A DNA stretch of 53,152 bases from Undibacterium paludis (GTDB taxonomy: Bacteria; Pseudomonadota; Gammaproteobacteria; Burkholderiales; Burkholderiaceae_D), in the NCBI RefSeq assembly GCF_022568815.1, contig NZ_JAKZHX010000023.1, positions 1 to 53,152 of the forward strand. Reading direction: 5' to 3'. The notes under the pieces are model-generated. The model did not search any database and was not told where the DNA came from. It saw nothing but the letters and a program-made list of their open reading frames with translations. Positions 14,360 through 23,033 of this stretch are shown in pieces; the stretch's first letter is position 1; each line of letters opens with the position of its first letter. The translations under genes and the position numbers were made by a program.

Positions 14360-15442
14360 ATGGATATACAGGACCAGCAGGGCTTTATTGGCGGCAACCA
14401 GTCTAATACGGTAATGGCATTGGAATTCAAGGGTAGCGGCAGCGAATACTTCCGCATATGGATAGTCAATTTATTGCTGTCCATTATCACCCTGGGCATT
14501 TATTCTGCCTGGGCCAAGGTCAGGCGCAACCGCTATCTGTATTCGAGCACCTCCCTGGCTGGCAGCAGTTTTGAATACCATGGCAATCCGATTGCCATTC
14601 TGAAAGGGCGCATCGTAGCCCTGGTGTTGTTTGCGGCCTACAACCTGGCGTTCAAGTTCAGTCTGGCCATGGGTGGCGTCATGCTGCTCGTATTGATGGC
14701 GCTCATGCCCTGGCTGATCTGGAAGAGTCTGCAATTCAAGCTATATAACTCCAGTTTTCGCGGCATACGTTTTGGTTTTCGTGGATCAGCCAAACAGGCT
14801 TATATCACCTTTCTGCTCTGGCCCATCCTGTATGCGTGCAGCCTGGGCCTGCTGGCGCCAGCCTGGCACCAGCGCATCAAGCAATTCCAGCACTCTGAAA
14901 GCCGCTTTGGCGGCACACACTTTTCCTTCGATGGCAGGGTATCGCAGTTCTACATGGCCTACCTGTGGGGCATAGGCATCATGATCGTCGGCACCATTGT
15001 CATCTGCGTCGCCTTTGCCGGCACACTGGGTGCCACGATATTTGCGGCGCGCAGTGAAAATATTGCCGTCGCCGGGACCATGGTATCGCTGGCCCTGTTC
15101 GCACTGGCGATCTATGCCTGGATGTTTTCGGTCTACCCCATCTTCCTGACCTTGTTGCAAAACCTGATCTGGAATCATACCAAGCTCGGCAACAACCAGG
15201 TCAGCAGCCATATGGACTGGAAGAAAATGACCTCCATCGCGCTTACGAATATCGTCGGCATCATCTTCACCCTAGGCTTATTCATTCCCTTTGCCCAGAT
15301 CCGCGCGCTGCGCTATCGCATAGAGAGCCTGCACATCGAAGTCGCTGACAGCCTCGATCATTTCGTCGCCGCCACGCAGGAACAAGTCAACGCCACTGGC
15401 GAAGGTGCAGCAGATTTGCTGGATTTTGATTTGTCTTTATGA
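14360..15442 (+). CDS. DUF898 (YjgN-like) inner-membrane protein
   Basis: A 360-aa polytopic protein with AGGGG before the ATG. The sequence EFKGSGSEYFRIWIVNLLLSIITLGIYSAWAKVRRNRYLYSST is the signature of DUF898/YjgN, repeated weakly in the second half (GSAKQAYITFLLW; ALTNIVGIIFTLGLFIPFAQIRALRYRIE). About six to seven transmembrane segments are visible. The stop overlaps the start of the M48 protease by four bases (ATGA), so the two proteins are made together. DUF898 function is not established; the fixed pairing with an M48 peptidase suggests membrane or envelope quality control. Confidence 0.88.
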   Translation: MDIQDQQGFIGGNQSNTVMALEFKGSGSEYFRIWIVNLLLSIITLGIYSAWAKVRRNRYLYSSTSLAGSSFEYHGNPIAILKGRIVALVLFAAYNLAFKFSLAMGGVMLLVLMALMPWLIWKSLQFKLYNSSFRGIRFGFRGSAKQAYITFLLWPILYACSLGLLAPAWHQRIKQFQHSESRFGGTHFSFDGRVSQFYMAYLWGIGIMIVGTIVICVAFAGTLGATIFAARSENIAVAGTMVSLALFALAIYAWMFSVYPIFLTLLQNLIWNHTKLGNNQVSSHMDWKKMTSIALTNIVGIIFTLGLFIPFAQIRALRYRIESLHIEVADSLDHFVAATQEQVNATGEGAADLLDFDLSL

Positions 15443-16449
15443 GCATGGTTGCCGGTATTTATTTTGACGGAAAGACATCACGCCTGCACCACATACAATT
15501 GTCAGTGCAGGCTGATGTATTACATGTCGTGGAAACAGATGCCTTGCTGGACCAGGCGCCGGTCAGGCGCAGCAGCCCGCTGGCGGAACTGCGGGTGTCT
15601 GAACGCACCCGGCATGCGGCCCGCAAAATCACTTTCCCTGATGGCGCTTATCTGGAAGTTGCCGACAAAGAGGCTTTTGATGCGCTGCTCAGTGATACCG
15701 GCCATAGCGACTCACTGGTGGTGCGCGTGCAGCAGAGCTGGCGCGGCACGCTGGCGGCCCTGTTTGCCACGGTGCTGGTGCTGATACTCGGTTACCAGTA
15801 TGGCCTGCCTGCCGCATCACGGGCGCTGGCTTTTGCCATACCGGTCAGCGCGGAGCGCAAGCTTGGTGATGGTATCCTGGACTTTTTTGACAAGCAGATC
15901 TTCAAGCCGTCTGTCTTGCCGGCGGAACGGCAGGCAGAACTCAGCGCACGCTTCAAGAAACTGAAGCCGCCACGTGGTGACAGCCCCGATTACCGGCTGC
16001 TGTTTCGCAAAAGCCGGATAGGTCCGAATGCCTTTGCCCTGCCCTCTGGCGACATCGTCATCACTGATGAAATCATCACCCTGATGAATGATGATGAAGC
16101 CGTCATGGGGGTGCTGGCGCATGAACTAGGTCATTTGCATGAACGCCATATCACCAGGCGCATCATACAAAGTTCTGCCATTGCCGCAACGGCTACGCTG
16201 CTGTTTGGTGATGTATCTGCATTGATTGCCAACATCCCGACCTTGCTGCTGGACCTGAAATTTTCTCGCGATGCTGAAACCGAGGCCGATGATTATGCGC
16301 TGCAAATGTTGCAGGCCAATGGCATTTCGGGTGAGCACATGGCGGTGGCTTTTGAAAAACTGGGCAAGCTCTCGCCTGAGCTTTCAACCTATATATCCAG
16401 CCATCCAGGCAGGGAAGAACGCATCATGCACATGCGCGGGCAGCGTTGA
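15439..16449 (+). CDS. M48 family metallopeptidase with N-terminal membrane segment
   Basis: A 336-aa protein. The catalytic zinc motif HELGH is at residues 228-232 (AHELGHLHERH), with a downstream glutamate in SRDAETEADDYAL as the third ligand. One membrane segment (GTLAALFATVLVLILGYQYGL, about residues 97-117) precedes the protease domain. The N-terminal ~95 residues look like a small beta-rich domain (YFDGKTSRLHHIQLSV). This matches M48 peptidases of the YjgN/DUF898-associated kind, anchored in the inner membrane with the catalytic part in the periplasm. It is translated in overlap with DUF898. Confidence 0.9.
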   Translation: MSMVAGIYFDGKTSRLHHIQLSVQADVLHVVETDALLDQAPVRRSSPLAELRVSERTRHAARKITFPDGAYLEVADKEAFDALLSDTGHSDSLVVRVQQSWRGTLAALFATVLVLILGYQYGLPAASRALAFAIPVSAERKLGDGILDFFDKQIFKPSVLPAERQAELSARFKKLKPPRGDSPDYRLLFRKSRIGPNAFALPSGDIVITDEIITLMNDDEAVMGVLAHELGHLHERHITRRIIQSSAIAATATLLFGDVSALIANIPTLLLDLKFSRDAETEADDYALQMLQANGISGEHMAVAFEKLGKLSPELSTYISSHPGREERIMHMRGQR

Positions 16450-16466
16450 TGCGTTGACTTGACACA

Positions 16467-16505
16467 TTGCTGATGCCGGCAAGGCGGACCTCCCGGCATC
16501 AGCAA
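16467..16505. terminator. Hairpin between convergent M48 and C13 genes
   Basis: TTGCTGATGCCGG (16467-16479) pairs perfectly with CCGGCATCAGCAA (16493-16505), 13 bp. It lies in the 78-bp gap where two genes converge. No T-run follows on either strand, so termination may be weak or factor-aided. Confidence 0.5.
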
Positions 16506-16527
16506 AACAACTGCACTACATTCGTTT

Positions 16528-18078
16528 TTAATCCGTCTTCACCGGTACAGATTTTTTCAGGCGCTCTTCCAGCATCTGCAGGCGCTGGCGTATGTTTTCG
16601 CCGACAGCAATCTGCGGGTTGGAATAACCATCGCTCTTGCCTGCCTCTTCTTCCCTTTGCTTGATGATGGGTCTGGCCGCTGCATGTGCTGCTTCAAAGG
16701 ACAGGGTCTGCTTGCGCAATTGTTCGTCATACATGGCGCGGCCAAAGAAGGTCAGGTCAGACTTGCTGCCACAGCCATATGAAGTATGATCGGCATCAGA
16801 CGCGGTCATCACCAGACTGTCGGGGTCGGACAGCGGCTGGACCCAGTTACCGGCAAAGCAGGCAGAAATCGAAATCACCCTGTGCCTGATACCTGCCTCA
16901 TCGAGCCAGCGCTTGAGGTCATCGGGCGTAACCGGGTTGACGGTCAACGGCCACATGCCGGCAGACAGCTCACCGTCACTGGCCCCATGGGAGGACATAT
17001 GGATGAACAGGATGTCTTCATTGACGTCCATGCGCTTGGCAATATGCGCAATGGCTCTTTGCAGGTTCAGTGGCGTTGCCCAGGGCAGAGTCTCCATGGT
17101 CTTGGGATTGTTGACCAGTTGCAGGCTGCGCCCTGCTGCATCAAAGCGTTGTTCCATGACTTTTGAAACCATGCTGGTTTCATTGAGGAAGACATCTTCT
17201 TCACCATAGGGGGCAAAGCTCAGGCTGTACAGGTCGATGACGCCCGGCCTCTGTTTTTGTATTTCATCGAGTTTTTGCAAGAACAGGGCTGACTGGGATT
17301 CAAAAACTTCCTGGGTGATTTCCGGGCTTTTGTCTTCCGATACTTTGTCCGCATCCGGCGCTGGTTTGGGATACCAGTATTGCGCCTGACGCGTCCCCAC
17401 TTGCAGGCCCAGGGCGATCATCATCACAATGACAGCCATGAACATCGCTCCAGGGTGACGATCACTGGCACGCCATAAAAACACCGATTGCACCAGAATG
17501 GCGACCAGCACCGGGAGCAGAAACAACAGCCACTGCACCGCCGGGCCAAAACTGTCCGACTGCAACCAGTCCATGCGCCCGGCCAGCAATAAGGGCGCAT
17601 TCAATGCCATGTTGATCGCCAGGCCCTGCGCCATCGACAGCACGAACAAATGACTGGCATCAGGCGCCTGGGCAAGACTGGGAGCTTGCCCATTCTTGCC
17701 TGTGCGGTGGCGCAGGCTGTAGCAAATCCAGGCCCACGAGGCAAAAGAGAACCAGCCGCCGGCAACAGCAGGCCAGTAGAATCTTGCGGGCCCGGCTATC
17801 GCCAGGCGGGAAAACACAATTGTGTAAAGCAGATACGCCAGCACCAAAGCAGCAATGATCGCGGGACTGGCCTTCACATTTTCCCAATGCGGTTGCTTCA
17901 GTACGCTGGCGCGCAAGGCTTCAATAAACAGGCTGGACAACCCGGCATCCGACCGTCTGCTCTGACCTGGTTCAGGCGGTATTGCGGGCATTTGCTCCTG
18001 CGCATCTGGTCCCGGCGTATTCGCCCCTGGCACAAATGGCTCTTCTTTTTCGGTATTTGTATTTTGCGTTACTGACAT
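16528..18078 (-). CDS. Membrane-bound C13 family (caspase-fold) peptidase
   Basis: 516 aa from ATG 18078 (MSVTQNT), preceded by AGGATATCTT; an ATG at 18111 lacks this ribosome site. After a disordered Pro/Glu-rich N-terminus come about five transmembrane segments (roughly residues 75-245). The C-terminal domain is a C13 (legumain-like) cysteine peptidase: catalytic His364 in HMSSHG and Cys407 in SISACFAGNW, with DHTSYGCG downstream. C13 enzymes cleave after Asn/Asp. Bacterial membrane C13 proteins are widespread in Burkholderiales but their substrates are not known. It is convergent with the DUF898-M48 pair. The catalytic dyad is intact. Confidence 0.85.
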   Translation of the reverse strand: MSVTQNTNTEKEEPFVPGANTPGPDAQEQMPAIPPEPGQSRRSDAGLSSLFIEALRASVLKQPHWENVKASPAIIAALVLAYLLYTIVFSRLAIAGPARFYWPAVAGGWFSFASWAWICYSLRHRTGKNGQAPSLAQAPDASHLFVLSMAQGLAINMALNAPLLLAGRMDWLQSDSFGPAVQWLLFLLPVLVAILVQSVFLWRASDRHPGAMFMAVIVMMIALGLQVGTRQAQYWYPKPAPDADKVSEDKSPEITQEVFESQSALFLQKLDEIQKQRPGVIDLYSLSFAPYGEEDVFLNETSMVSKVMEQRFDAAGRSLQLVNNPKTMETLPWATPLNLQRAIAHIAKRMDVNEDILFIHMSSHGASDGELSAGMWPLTVNPVTPDDLKRWLDEAGIRHRVISISACFAGNWVQPLSDPDSLVMTASDADHTSYGCGSKSDLTFFGRAMYDEQLRKQTLSFEAAHAAARPIIKQREEEAGKSDGYSNPQIAVGENIRQRLQMLEERLKKSVPVKTD

Positions 18079-18170
18079 AAGATATCCTGATGCATGCTCA
18101 ATGCCATGCAATTTATTTGATGCCCACAGTCGGCATGGCTGGCAGTTTGTTATTTTTTTGAGCAGCCTGC

Positions 18171-19199
18171 TTAAACGAACACCGGCTCCACTTCCAGCTG
18201 CACGGCAAACCTGGCATACACATCGGCCTGTACTGCCTGTGCCAGCGCCCGCACGTCTGCGCCGCTGGCCCCGCCCAGATTGACCAGCACCAGGGCCTGT
18301 TTTTCATAGACGGCTGCCCGCCCCAGATGCCGCCCTTTCCAGCCGCACTGGTCTATCAGCCAGCCAGCCGCCAGTTTGTAGTCGCCATTGTCTTGCGGAT
18401 AGCTGACCAGTTTCGGATAAGCTGCCAGCAAGCGTTCACGCTCAGCAGCCCTCACCACCGGGTTCTTGAAAAAGCTGCCGGCATTACCCGTCACGGCAGG
18501 ATCAGGCAGTTTGGCCTGGCGTATGGCGATCACAGCGGCGCTGATATCTGCCGGACCTGGGTGCGTTATCGCATGCTGACTCAGGTAATTGGCTACATCG
18601 GCATAGGCCAGCCTGGCCTGCCAGTGTTTGGGCAGGGCAAAACGCACGGCCAGTATCACCATGCGGTCCTTGTAATCCTGCTTGAAGATACTGTCGCGAT
18701 AGGCAAAACGGCAAGCCGCCCTGTCCATTTCCAGCACCTGGCCGGTCGTAAAATCAAAGGCCGTCAGGCTGTGGAAGACGTCCTTGATCTCCAGTCCGTA
18801 AGCGCCGATATTCTGTATCGGCGCGGCGCCGACGGTGCCAGGTATCAGGGACAGGTTTTCCAGCCCGCCAAGACCTTGCCGCAGGGTCCAGAGCACAAAC
18901 TCATGCCAGTTCTCACCCGCTGCGGCCTGTACATAAACATGGCCAGCATCTTCGCCAACGATTTGTTTACCCTTGATGCACATGTGCAAGACCAGGGCGT
19001 CAACCTGGTCAGACAAGACCAGGTTGCTGCCGCCCCCCAATACCAGTCGTGGCAAAGAAGACAATGCGGTATCGGCCTGGATTGCCTGCAACTGCTCCAG
19101 TTGCTCTATCTGCATGAACTGGCGGGCACGGGCTGCGATACCAAAAGTATTCAGGCTTTGCAGCGGATAATCTGCTAATAATGGAGGTAAATTCGTCAT
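18171..19199 (-). CDS. murB: UDP-N-acetylenolpyruvoylglucosamine reductase
   Basis: 342 aa from ATG 19199 (MTNLPPLLADYPLQSLNTFGI). MurB reduces UDP-GlcNAc-enolpyruvate with NADPH and FAD, the second step of peptidoglycan precursor synthesis in the cytosol. Visible motifs: LNTFGI at the N-terminus, FAD-binding LVLGGGSNLVLSD, SLIPGTVGAAPIQNIGAYG, YRDSIFK, the catalytic Ser in GNAGSFFKNP, and the acidic C-terminal E in LEVEPVFV. The length is of the E. coli type (type I MurB). A perfect TATAAT at 19214-19209 would start RNA almost at the ATG, so the message may have a very short leader. It is divergent from yajQ. Confidence 0.96.
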   Translation of the reverse strand: MTNLPPLLADYPLQSLNTFGIAARARQFMQIEQLEQLQAIQADTALSSLPRLVLGGGSNLVLSDQVDALVLHMCIKGKQIVGEDAGHVYVQAAAGENWHEFVLWTLRQGLGGLENLSLIPGTVGAAPIQNIGAYGLEIKDVFHSLTAFDFTTGQVLEMDRAACRFAYRDSIFKQDYKDRMVILAVRFALPKHWQARLAYADVANYLSQHAITHPGPADISAAVIAIRQAKLPDPAVTGNAGSFFKNPVVRAAERERLLAAYPKLVSYPQDNGDYKLAAGWLIDQCGWKGRHLGRAAVYEKQALVLVNLGGASGADVRALAQAVQADVYARFAVQLEVEPVFV

Positions 19200-19208
19200 A
19201 AGCCTCAA

Positions 19209-19214
19209 ATTATA
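19209..19214 (-). promoter_or_regulatory. Candidate -10 box of murB
   Basis: TATAAT on the minus strand lies ten bases before the murB ATG, implying a leader of only a few bases. No good -35 is seen 17 bases upstream. A GAGG ribosome site sits only three bases from the ATG. Confidence 0.35.
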
Positions 19215-19291
19215 GCCTTTGCGCTCTGTCTGAAGCTTGCCCGCATTTGCTAAAATGCTGTTTACTTTATTTATATTTGCAAGGAAGTGAA

Positions 19292-19777
19292 ATGCCCTCA
19301 TTCGATACCGTCTCTGAAGCCAACATGGTTGATGTCAAGAATGCCATCGACCAGACCAACAAGGTGGTGACCAACCGCTTTGACCTCAAAGGGACCAGCG
19401 CCAAGGTCGAGCAAAAAGACCGCGAACTGACGATCTATGGTGATTCTGAATTTCACCTGGACCAGGTTCGCACAGAATTGACCATGACCCTGGCCAAGCG
19501 CAATGTGGATGTGCGCTTTCTGGACCTGGGCAAAGTCGACAAAATCGGTGGTGACAAGGTCAAACAGGTGATCAAGGTCAAGAATGGCATAGAAAGCGAC
19601 GATGCCAAAAAGATCGTCAAGGCCATCAAGGAAAGCAAGCTGAAAGTACAGGGCAGCATACAGGGCGACGCCGTCCGTGTAACCGGCGCCAAGCGCGACG
19701 ACCTGCAAGCAGCCATGGCCATGTTGCGCAAGGAAATCAAGGACCTGCCGCTGGAATTCAATAATTTCCGTGACTGA
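19292..19777 (+). CDS. yajQ: YajQ family c-di-GMP/nucleotide-binding protein
   Basis: 161 aa from ATG 19292 with AAGGAAGTGA ahead (an upstream in-frame ATG at 19247 is unlikely). It has the YajQ/DUF520 signature: MPSFDTVSEANMVDVKNAIDQ, VVTNRFDLKGTSA, VKVKNGIES-type and KVQGSIQGDAVRVTGAKRDDLQ, ending in LPLEFNNFRD. YajQ proteins have two ferredoxin-like halves, bind c-di-GMP or other nucleotides, and act on virulence or biofilm gene expression. It is divergent from murB, with a TAAAAT -10-like box at 19251-19256. The c-di-GMP link is relevant to the cellulose locus in this window, but they are 5 kb apart and there is no direct evidence they work together. Confidence 0.93.
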   Translation: MPSFDTVSEANMVDVKNAIDQTNKVVTNRFDLKGTSAKVEQKDRELTIYGDSEFHLDQVRTELTMTLAKRNVDVRFLDLGKVDKIGGDKVKQVIKVKNGIESDDAKKIVKAIKESKLKVQGSIQGDAVRVTGAKRDDLQAAMAMLRKEIKDLPLEFNNFRD

Positions 19778-19839
19778 TTTCCCTGATTGACGGTTAATAT
19801 TTGCAACTGCCAACGACGCCCCTGATACGCCGACGACTC

Positions 19840-20478
19840 ATGAAAACAATCTCAACGCTGGCAGCTTTACTCCTGCTGACTGGTACAACACTGGCCCAGG
19901 CTACCGATATCGGTGTGGTCGGACTATTCCCCGGCAAGGCTATCCTGGTGGTGGACGGTGCTGCGCCCAAGACCTATTCGGTCGGCAGCAACATCAACAG
20001 TGAAGCCAAGCTGATCGAGGCGGACCGCGAAACCGCCACCGTCATGATCAATGGCAAGCGCAAGGTATTGGTCATGGGGCAGACAGTCCATCGTTCCGGA
20101 CCTGCCGTCAGCGACAGCGTGGTGCTGAAAGTGGGTGACCGCGGCCATTTCATGGCGCAGGCCATGATCAATGGCGTCGGCATCAATATGCTGGTCGATA
20201 CGGGCGCCAGCCTGATTGCCCTGCCCGCCTCTGAAGCGATCAGGCTGGGTCTGAACTACCGGCAAGGTCAACGCGGCAGCGCCAGCACGGCGGGCGGCGT
20301 CGTCCCCACCTACCTGATCAGGCTAGACAGTGTCAAGATTGGCGGCGTTGAACTCAATGGTGTTGAAGCCTCGGTCATCGAGCAGGGATTGAATGTCCCC
20401 CTGCTGGGCATGTCCTTCCTGAACCGCATGGAAATGCGACGCGAAGGCGACCAGATGACCCTGACCAAGCGATATTGA
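19840..20478 (+). CDS. Retropepsin-like aspartic protease (TIGR02281 type)
   Basis: 212 aa from ATG 19840 (MKTISTLAALLLLTGTTLAQA), giving a signal peptide cleaved near AQA. It carries a single aspartic protease active site, LVDTGAS (Asp120), followed by the flap-like GSASTAGGVVPTYLIRLDSVKIGGVELNGVEASVIEQG and LLGMSFLNRMEM, as in clan AA retropepsin-like bacterial proteases that work as dimers in the periplasm. An SH3-like N-terminal part (GLFPGKAILVVDGAAPKTYSVGS) is typical of this subfamily. Substrate unknown. A hairpin terminator follows at 20511. Confidence 0.85.
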   Translation: MKTISTLAALLLLTGTTLAQATDIGVVGLFPGKAILVVDGAAPKTYSVGSNINSEAKLIEADRETATVMINGKRKVLVMGQTVHRSGPAVSDSVVLKVGDRGHFMAQAMINGVGINMLVDTGASLIALPASEAIRLGLNYRQGQRGSASTAGGVVPTYLIRLDSVKIGGVELNGVEASVIEQGLNVPLLGMSFLNRMEMRREGDQMTLTKRY

Positions 20479-20510
20479 AACGTTTTGTCAGTGACTCTTC
20501 CCGCGAAAAC

Positions 20511-20533
20511 CTGCCCTCTGTCAGGGCAGTTTC
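20511..20533 (+). terminator. Terminator of the retropepsin gene
   Basis: CTGCCCT (20511-20517), a 5-base loop and AGGGCAG (20523-20529) are followed by TTTCTGTC. The stem is short but G+C-rich with a partial T-run, 33 bp after the stop. Confidence 0.55.
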
Positions 20534-20613
20534 TGTCTCCCCACCCTACTTTCATCCTCGTCACTCTACCTCAGTAAATCGCCAGGCATCCCATCCGGGC
20601 CTGGTCTGATTCA

Positions 20614-21231
20614 TCACGCATCCTGGACATGCTCCAGTCCCTGGATATGCTTCTGTAGCAGCATTACCGCCTTGTCTACCTCATGCAATTTGAGGGCGTC
20701 GACAATCTGACGATGGGCAAGACCAGAACCGGGTTGCCAGCCTGCCGTACGGGTAGCGGCAAAGATGAAACGTGAGTTAACGAGCTGCAATTCGTCCAGC
20801 ATGGCCAGCAGGCGCGGCATGTTGCAGGGTGCGACGAGTTCGCGATGGAAGCTGCGGTTTGCCAGTTCCCATTCGACGATTGACGTGGCCTGGTCACCGG
20901 CAATCAAGGCCAGTTCAATTTTCTCAAAACTCCCCGCAGTCAATCTGGGGGCTGCATGACGCAAAGCCAGTGCCTCAAGGTGTGCCCGGATTTCTGCAAA
21001 TTCACGCATGGACGCCTGATCCAGAGGCGCAACCCGAACACCACGCCGTGGCTCACTGACAACCAGTCCTTGCGCCTGCAAACGCTGGAATGCTTCACGC
21101 ACGGGAACGTGGCTGGCAGCAAATTCTTCAGCAATATGGTCCTGACGCAAGGGAGCCCCAGGTGGCAACTCCCCCGTCATGATTTTTTCCGCCAAGGACC
21201 TGGCAATACCCGCCGCTATTGTCTCAGTCAT
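20614..21231 (-). CDS. GntR family regulator, FCD/FadR subfamily
   Basis: A 205-aa protein. The N-terminal winged HTH is clear (EKIMTGELPPGAPLRQDHIAEEFAASHVPVREAFQRLQAQGLV). The C-terminal all-helical FCD domain is present with the usual ligand and metal residues (FAEIRAHLEALALRHAA, FHRELVAPCN, LAHRQIVDALKLHEVDKA). FCD regulators respond to carboxylic acids or amino-acid-like compounds. It is divergent from the GNAT-methyltransferase pair. The 316-bp gap contains several palindromes, one of the NNGTATACNN type favoured by this subfamily. Confidence 0.9.
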   Translation of the reverse strand: MTETIAAGIARSLAEKIMTGELPPGAPLRQDHIAEEFAASHVPVREAFQRLQAQGLVVSEPRRGVRVAPLDQASMREFAEIRAHLEALALRHAAPRLTAGSFEKIELALIAGDQATSIVEWELANRSFHRELVAPCNMPRLLAMLDELQLVNSRFIFAATRTAGWQPGSGLAHRQIVDALKLHEVDKAVMLLQKHIQGLEHVQDA

Positions 21232-21547
21232 TTTATAGATTATCTATTAAAATAATTACCACAAAAAATATTAAATTACGTAGTATACCAACGTAAATTC
21301 ATTATTTTTAAATTATCTATAATTTCCATGAAAAATATCAACCACCATAAAACCAACCGGATCAACTTCCCTGCTATTGGTCCGTGTCAACCAAACGGGC
21401 ATAGGCACGGATATGTATTGCGCATGTAGCTCGCAAGAGTAATGGTAAGAGCAAGGGCGGCAATAGCAAGCGGCCTGCCACTGTCACCTCGTTGACGTCG
21501 GCCTGCCTCTTTTTTTAAAGAACACGAAATTACCGGGAACCAATTTT
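21232..21547. promoter_or_regulatory. Palindrome-rich intergenic control region of GntR and GNAT genes
   Basis: A 316-bp A+T-rich gap. Three inverted repeats are seen: ATAGAT-T-ATCTAT at 21235-21247, touching the GntR start; TAGTATACCA at 21281-21290, centred on GTATAC and nested in TTACGT/ACGTAA; and AAATTAT-CT-ATAATTT at 21310-21325. The middle one resembles known FadR/FCD operators. The second half (21330-21547) shows nothing definite apart from being upstream of the GNAT start. Confidence 0.5.
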
Positions 21548-22021
21548 ATGCAGATCACCTACCTGGCAGATCATCTTCATCACATCCCCATACTGGCCAA
21601 TTGGCAGCATGAACAGTTTTCTTATCTCGCACCTGCGGTCAGTCTTGAACAGCGCATGGAAAAACTGACTGCATCAGCGCAAAAGCAAGGCATGCCCTTG
21701 AGTTTTATCGCAGTCGACAATGACAAGCTTCTGGGGTCGGCAAGCTTGCTGCAAAAGACAATTACCCACCCCCATCTGTCCCCCTGGTTATCGGCAGTCT
21801 ACGTCACCCCTGCGCACCGGCGGCAAGGCATAGCCACGGCATTGACACAGCATGTGGTGCAAGCTGCTGCAAGCATGGGAGTCAGACAACTTTATCTGTT
21901 CACTCCGGACAAGGCAGCCATGTATGCACGGCTTGGCTGGCAAGTGCTTGAGCACGGCGAACACCTTGGCCGGCGCATCACCATCATGTCCATCACGTGT
22001 TCACATCTCACAGGAGGTTAA
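21548..22021 (+). CDS. GNAT family N-acetyltransferase
   Basis: A 157-aa single-domain GNAT. The acetyl-CoA pyrophosphate-binding motif is RRQGIATALTQHVVQAA, preceded by the beta-4 strand LSAVYVTPAHR, and followed by LYLFTPDKAAMYARLGW, which matches the C-terminal motif of small GNATs. It transfers acetyl from acetyl-CoA to an amine; the substrate is unknown. It is co-transcribed with the methyltransferase starting four bases after its stop. Confidence 0.86.
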   Translation: MQITYLADHLHHIPILANWQHEQFSYLAPAVSLEQRMEKLTASAQKQGMPLSFIAVDNDKLLGSASLLQKTITHPHLSPWLSAVYVTPAHRRQGIATALTQHVVQAAASMGVRQLYLFTPDKAAMYARLGWQVLEHGEHLGRRITIMSITCSHLTGG

Positions 22022-22024
22022 CAA

Positions 22025-22828
22025 ATGAAACCATACCCACTCCATAACAATGATGCAGAAAGACGCAGGCTCAGCCTGCAGGCACAGGCAATTGCACCAC
22101 TCACACTGCAAATGCTGACAGGCGCAAAAATAGGTAAAGGGTCCCGCGTACTGGAGCTGGGCTGCGGCGGTGGCGATGTGACTCTCTTGCTGGCCGAACT
22201 GACAGGGCCAGACGGGGAAGTCACCGCCATGGATCGCGATGCCACCCAGGTAGAGGCCGCCGCTGCACGCATCCGGGCCGCTGGCTTCAACAACGTCAAG
22301 TTCATCGTCAGCGAAATGGCTGACTTGCCGCCTGAACTCACCTTCGATGCTGTCGTCGGCCGCTATTTTCTGATGTATGCGCAAGACCCGGAGGCGGCCG
22401 TTGCTCAGGCTGCTGCATGGGTAAGGCCAGGTGGTTATGTGGGTTTTCTGGAAATGGATATTTTCCGTGGTGCAGCCAGTACGATCTGGCCGCCTGCCAG
22501 TGCCGCTACCGAACAGGCAATCAGCTTCATCGTTGACGTCTTGCTTGATGCGGGTGCCGTCCCTCATATGGCGGCGCGCTTGCCCAGCATGTTGACAAAA
22601 TACGGCGAAGTTCAGGCCCACACCTCGGCCCCCATGCAATTTGGCGCGCACTCGATTGAGCTACCGCTGGCGGCGGTGCGTTCGGTGATGCCAGCCGCAC
22701 GTCAATTGGGCCGCAGCGATGCCAGCCTGCATGACGTAGACGCTCTGCTCGCTGCCGAACTGGCATGCCGGGACGACAGCACGGTCACCGTACCACCGAT
22801 GTCAGTAGCCGCATGGGTGCAGCTATAG
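22025..22828 (+). CDS. Class I SAM-dependent methyltransferase
   Basis: A 267-aa protein. The SAM-binding glycine loop is VLELGCGGGDVTLLLAEL (motif I, about residues 41-58), then the acidic residue in VTAMDRDATQVEAAAAR (motif II) and FDAVVGRYFLMYAQDPEAAVAQAAAWVRPGGYVGFLEMD (motifs IV-V). It belongs to the UbiE/Methyltransf_11/25 group. The GGAGG ribosome site lies inside the end of the GNAT gene. The target is unknown. A stable hairpin at 22845-22872 follows. Confidence 0.86.
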   Translation: MKPYPLHNNDAERRRLSLQAQAIAPLTLQMLTGAKIGKGSRVLELGCGGGDVTLLLAELTGPDGEVTAMDRDATQVEAAAARIRAAGFNNVKFIVSEMADLPPELTFDAVVGRYFLMYAQDPEAAVAQAAAWVRPGGYVGFLEMDIFRGAASTIWPPASAATEQAISFIVDVLLDAGAVPHMAARLPSMLTKYGEVQAHTSAPMQFGAHSIELPLAAVRSVMPAARQLGRSDASLHDVDALLAAELACRDDSTVTVPPMSVAAWVQL

Positions 22829-22844
22829 CACCGAAACACCCAAG

Positions 22845-22872
22845 CCTGGTCGCTTGCCTGCCAGCGACCAGG
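22845..22872 (+). terminator. Hairpin after the methyltransferase gene
   Basis: CCTGGTCGCT (22845-22854) pairs with AGCGACCAGG (22863-22872), ten base pairs, 8-base loop. No T-run follows, so termination is tentative. The remaining gap to aroG (22873-23033) shows nothing recognisable. Confidence 0.4.
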
Positions 22873-23033
22873 GGCAGGCGCCATTGAACAGGGTTACACA
22901 AGTCCGTTCAAACGTCGACTCACATGGCACTTTTTGCGAGGTTATGCTCAAAGGGGGAGTTGCTTTCACCGCGGGCATGAACCATTTCACGCCCACACCA
23001 AGCGAAATGGGTATTCGACGGCTTAAGACCGCA

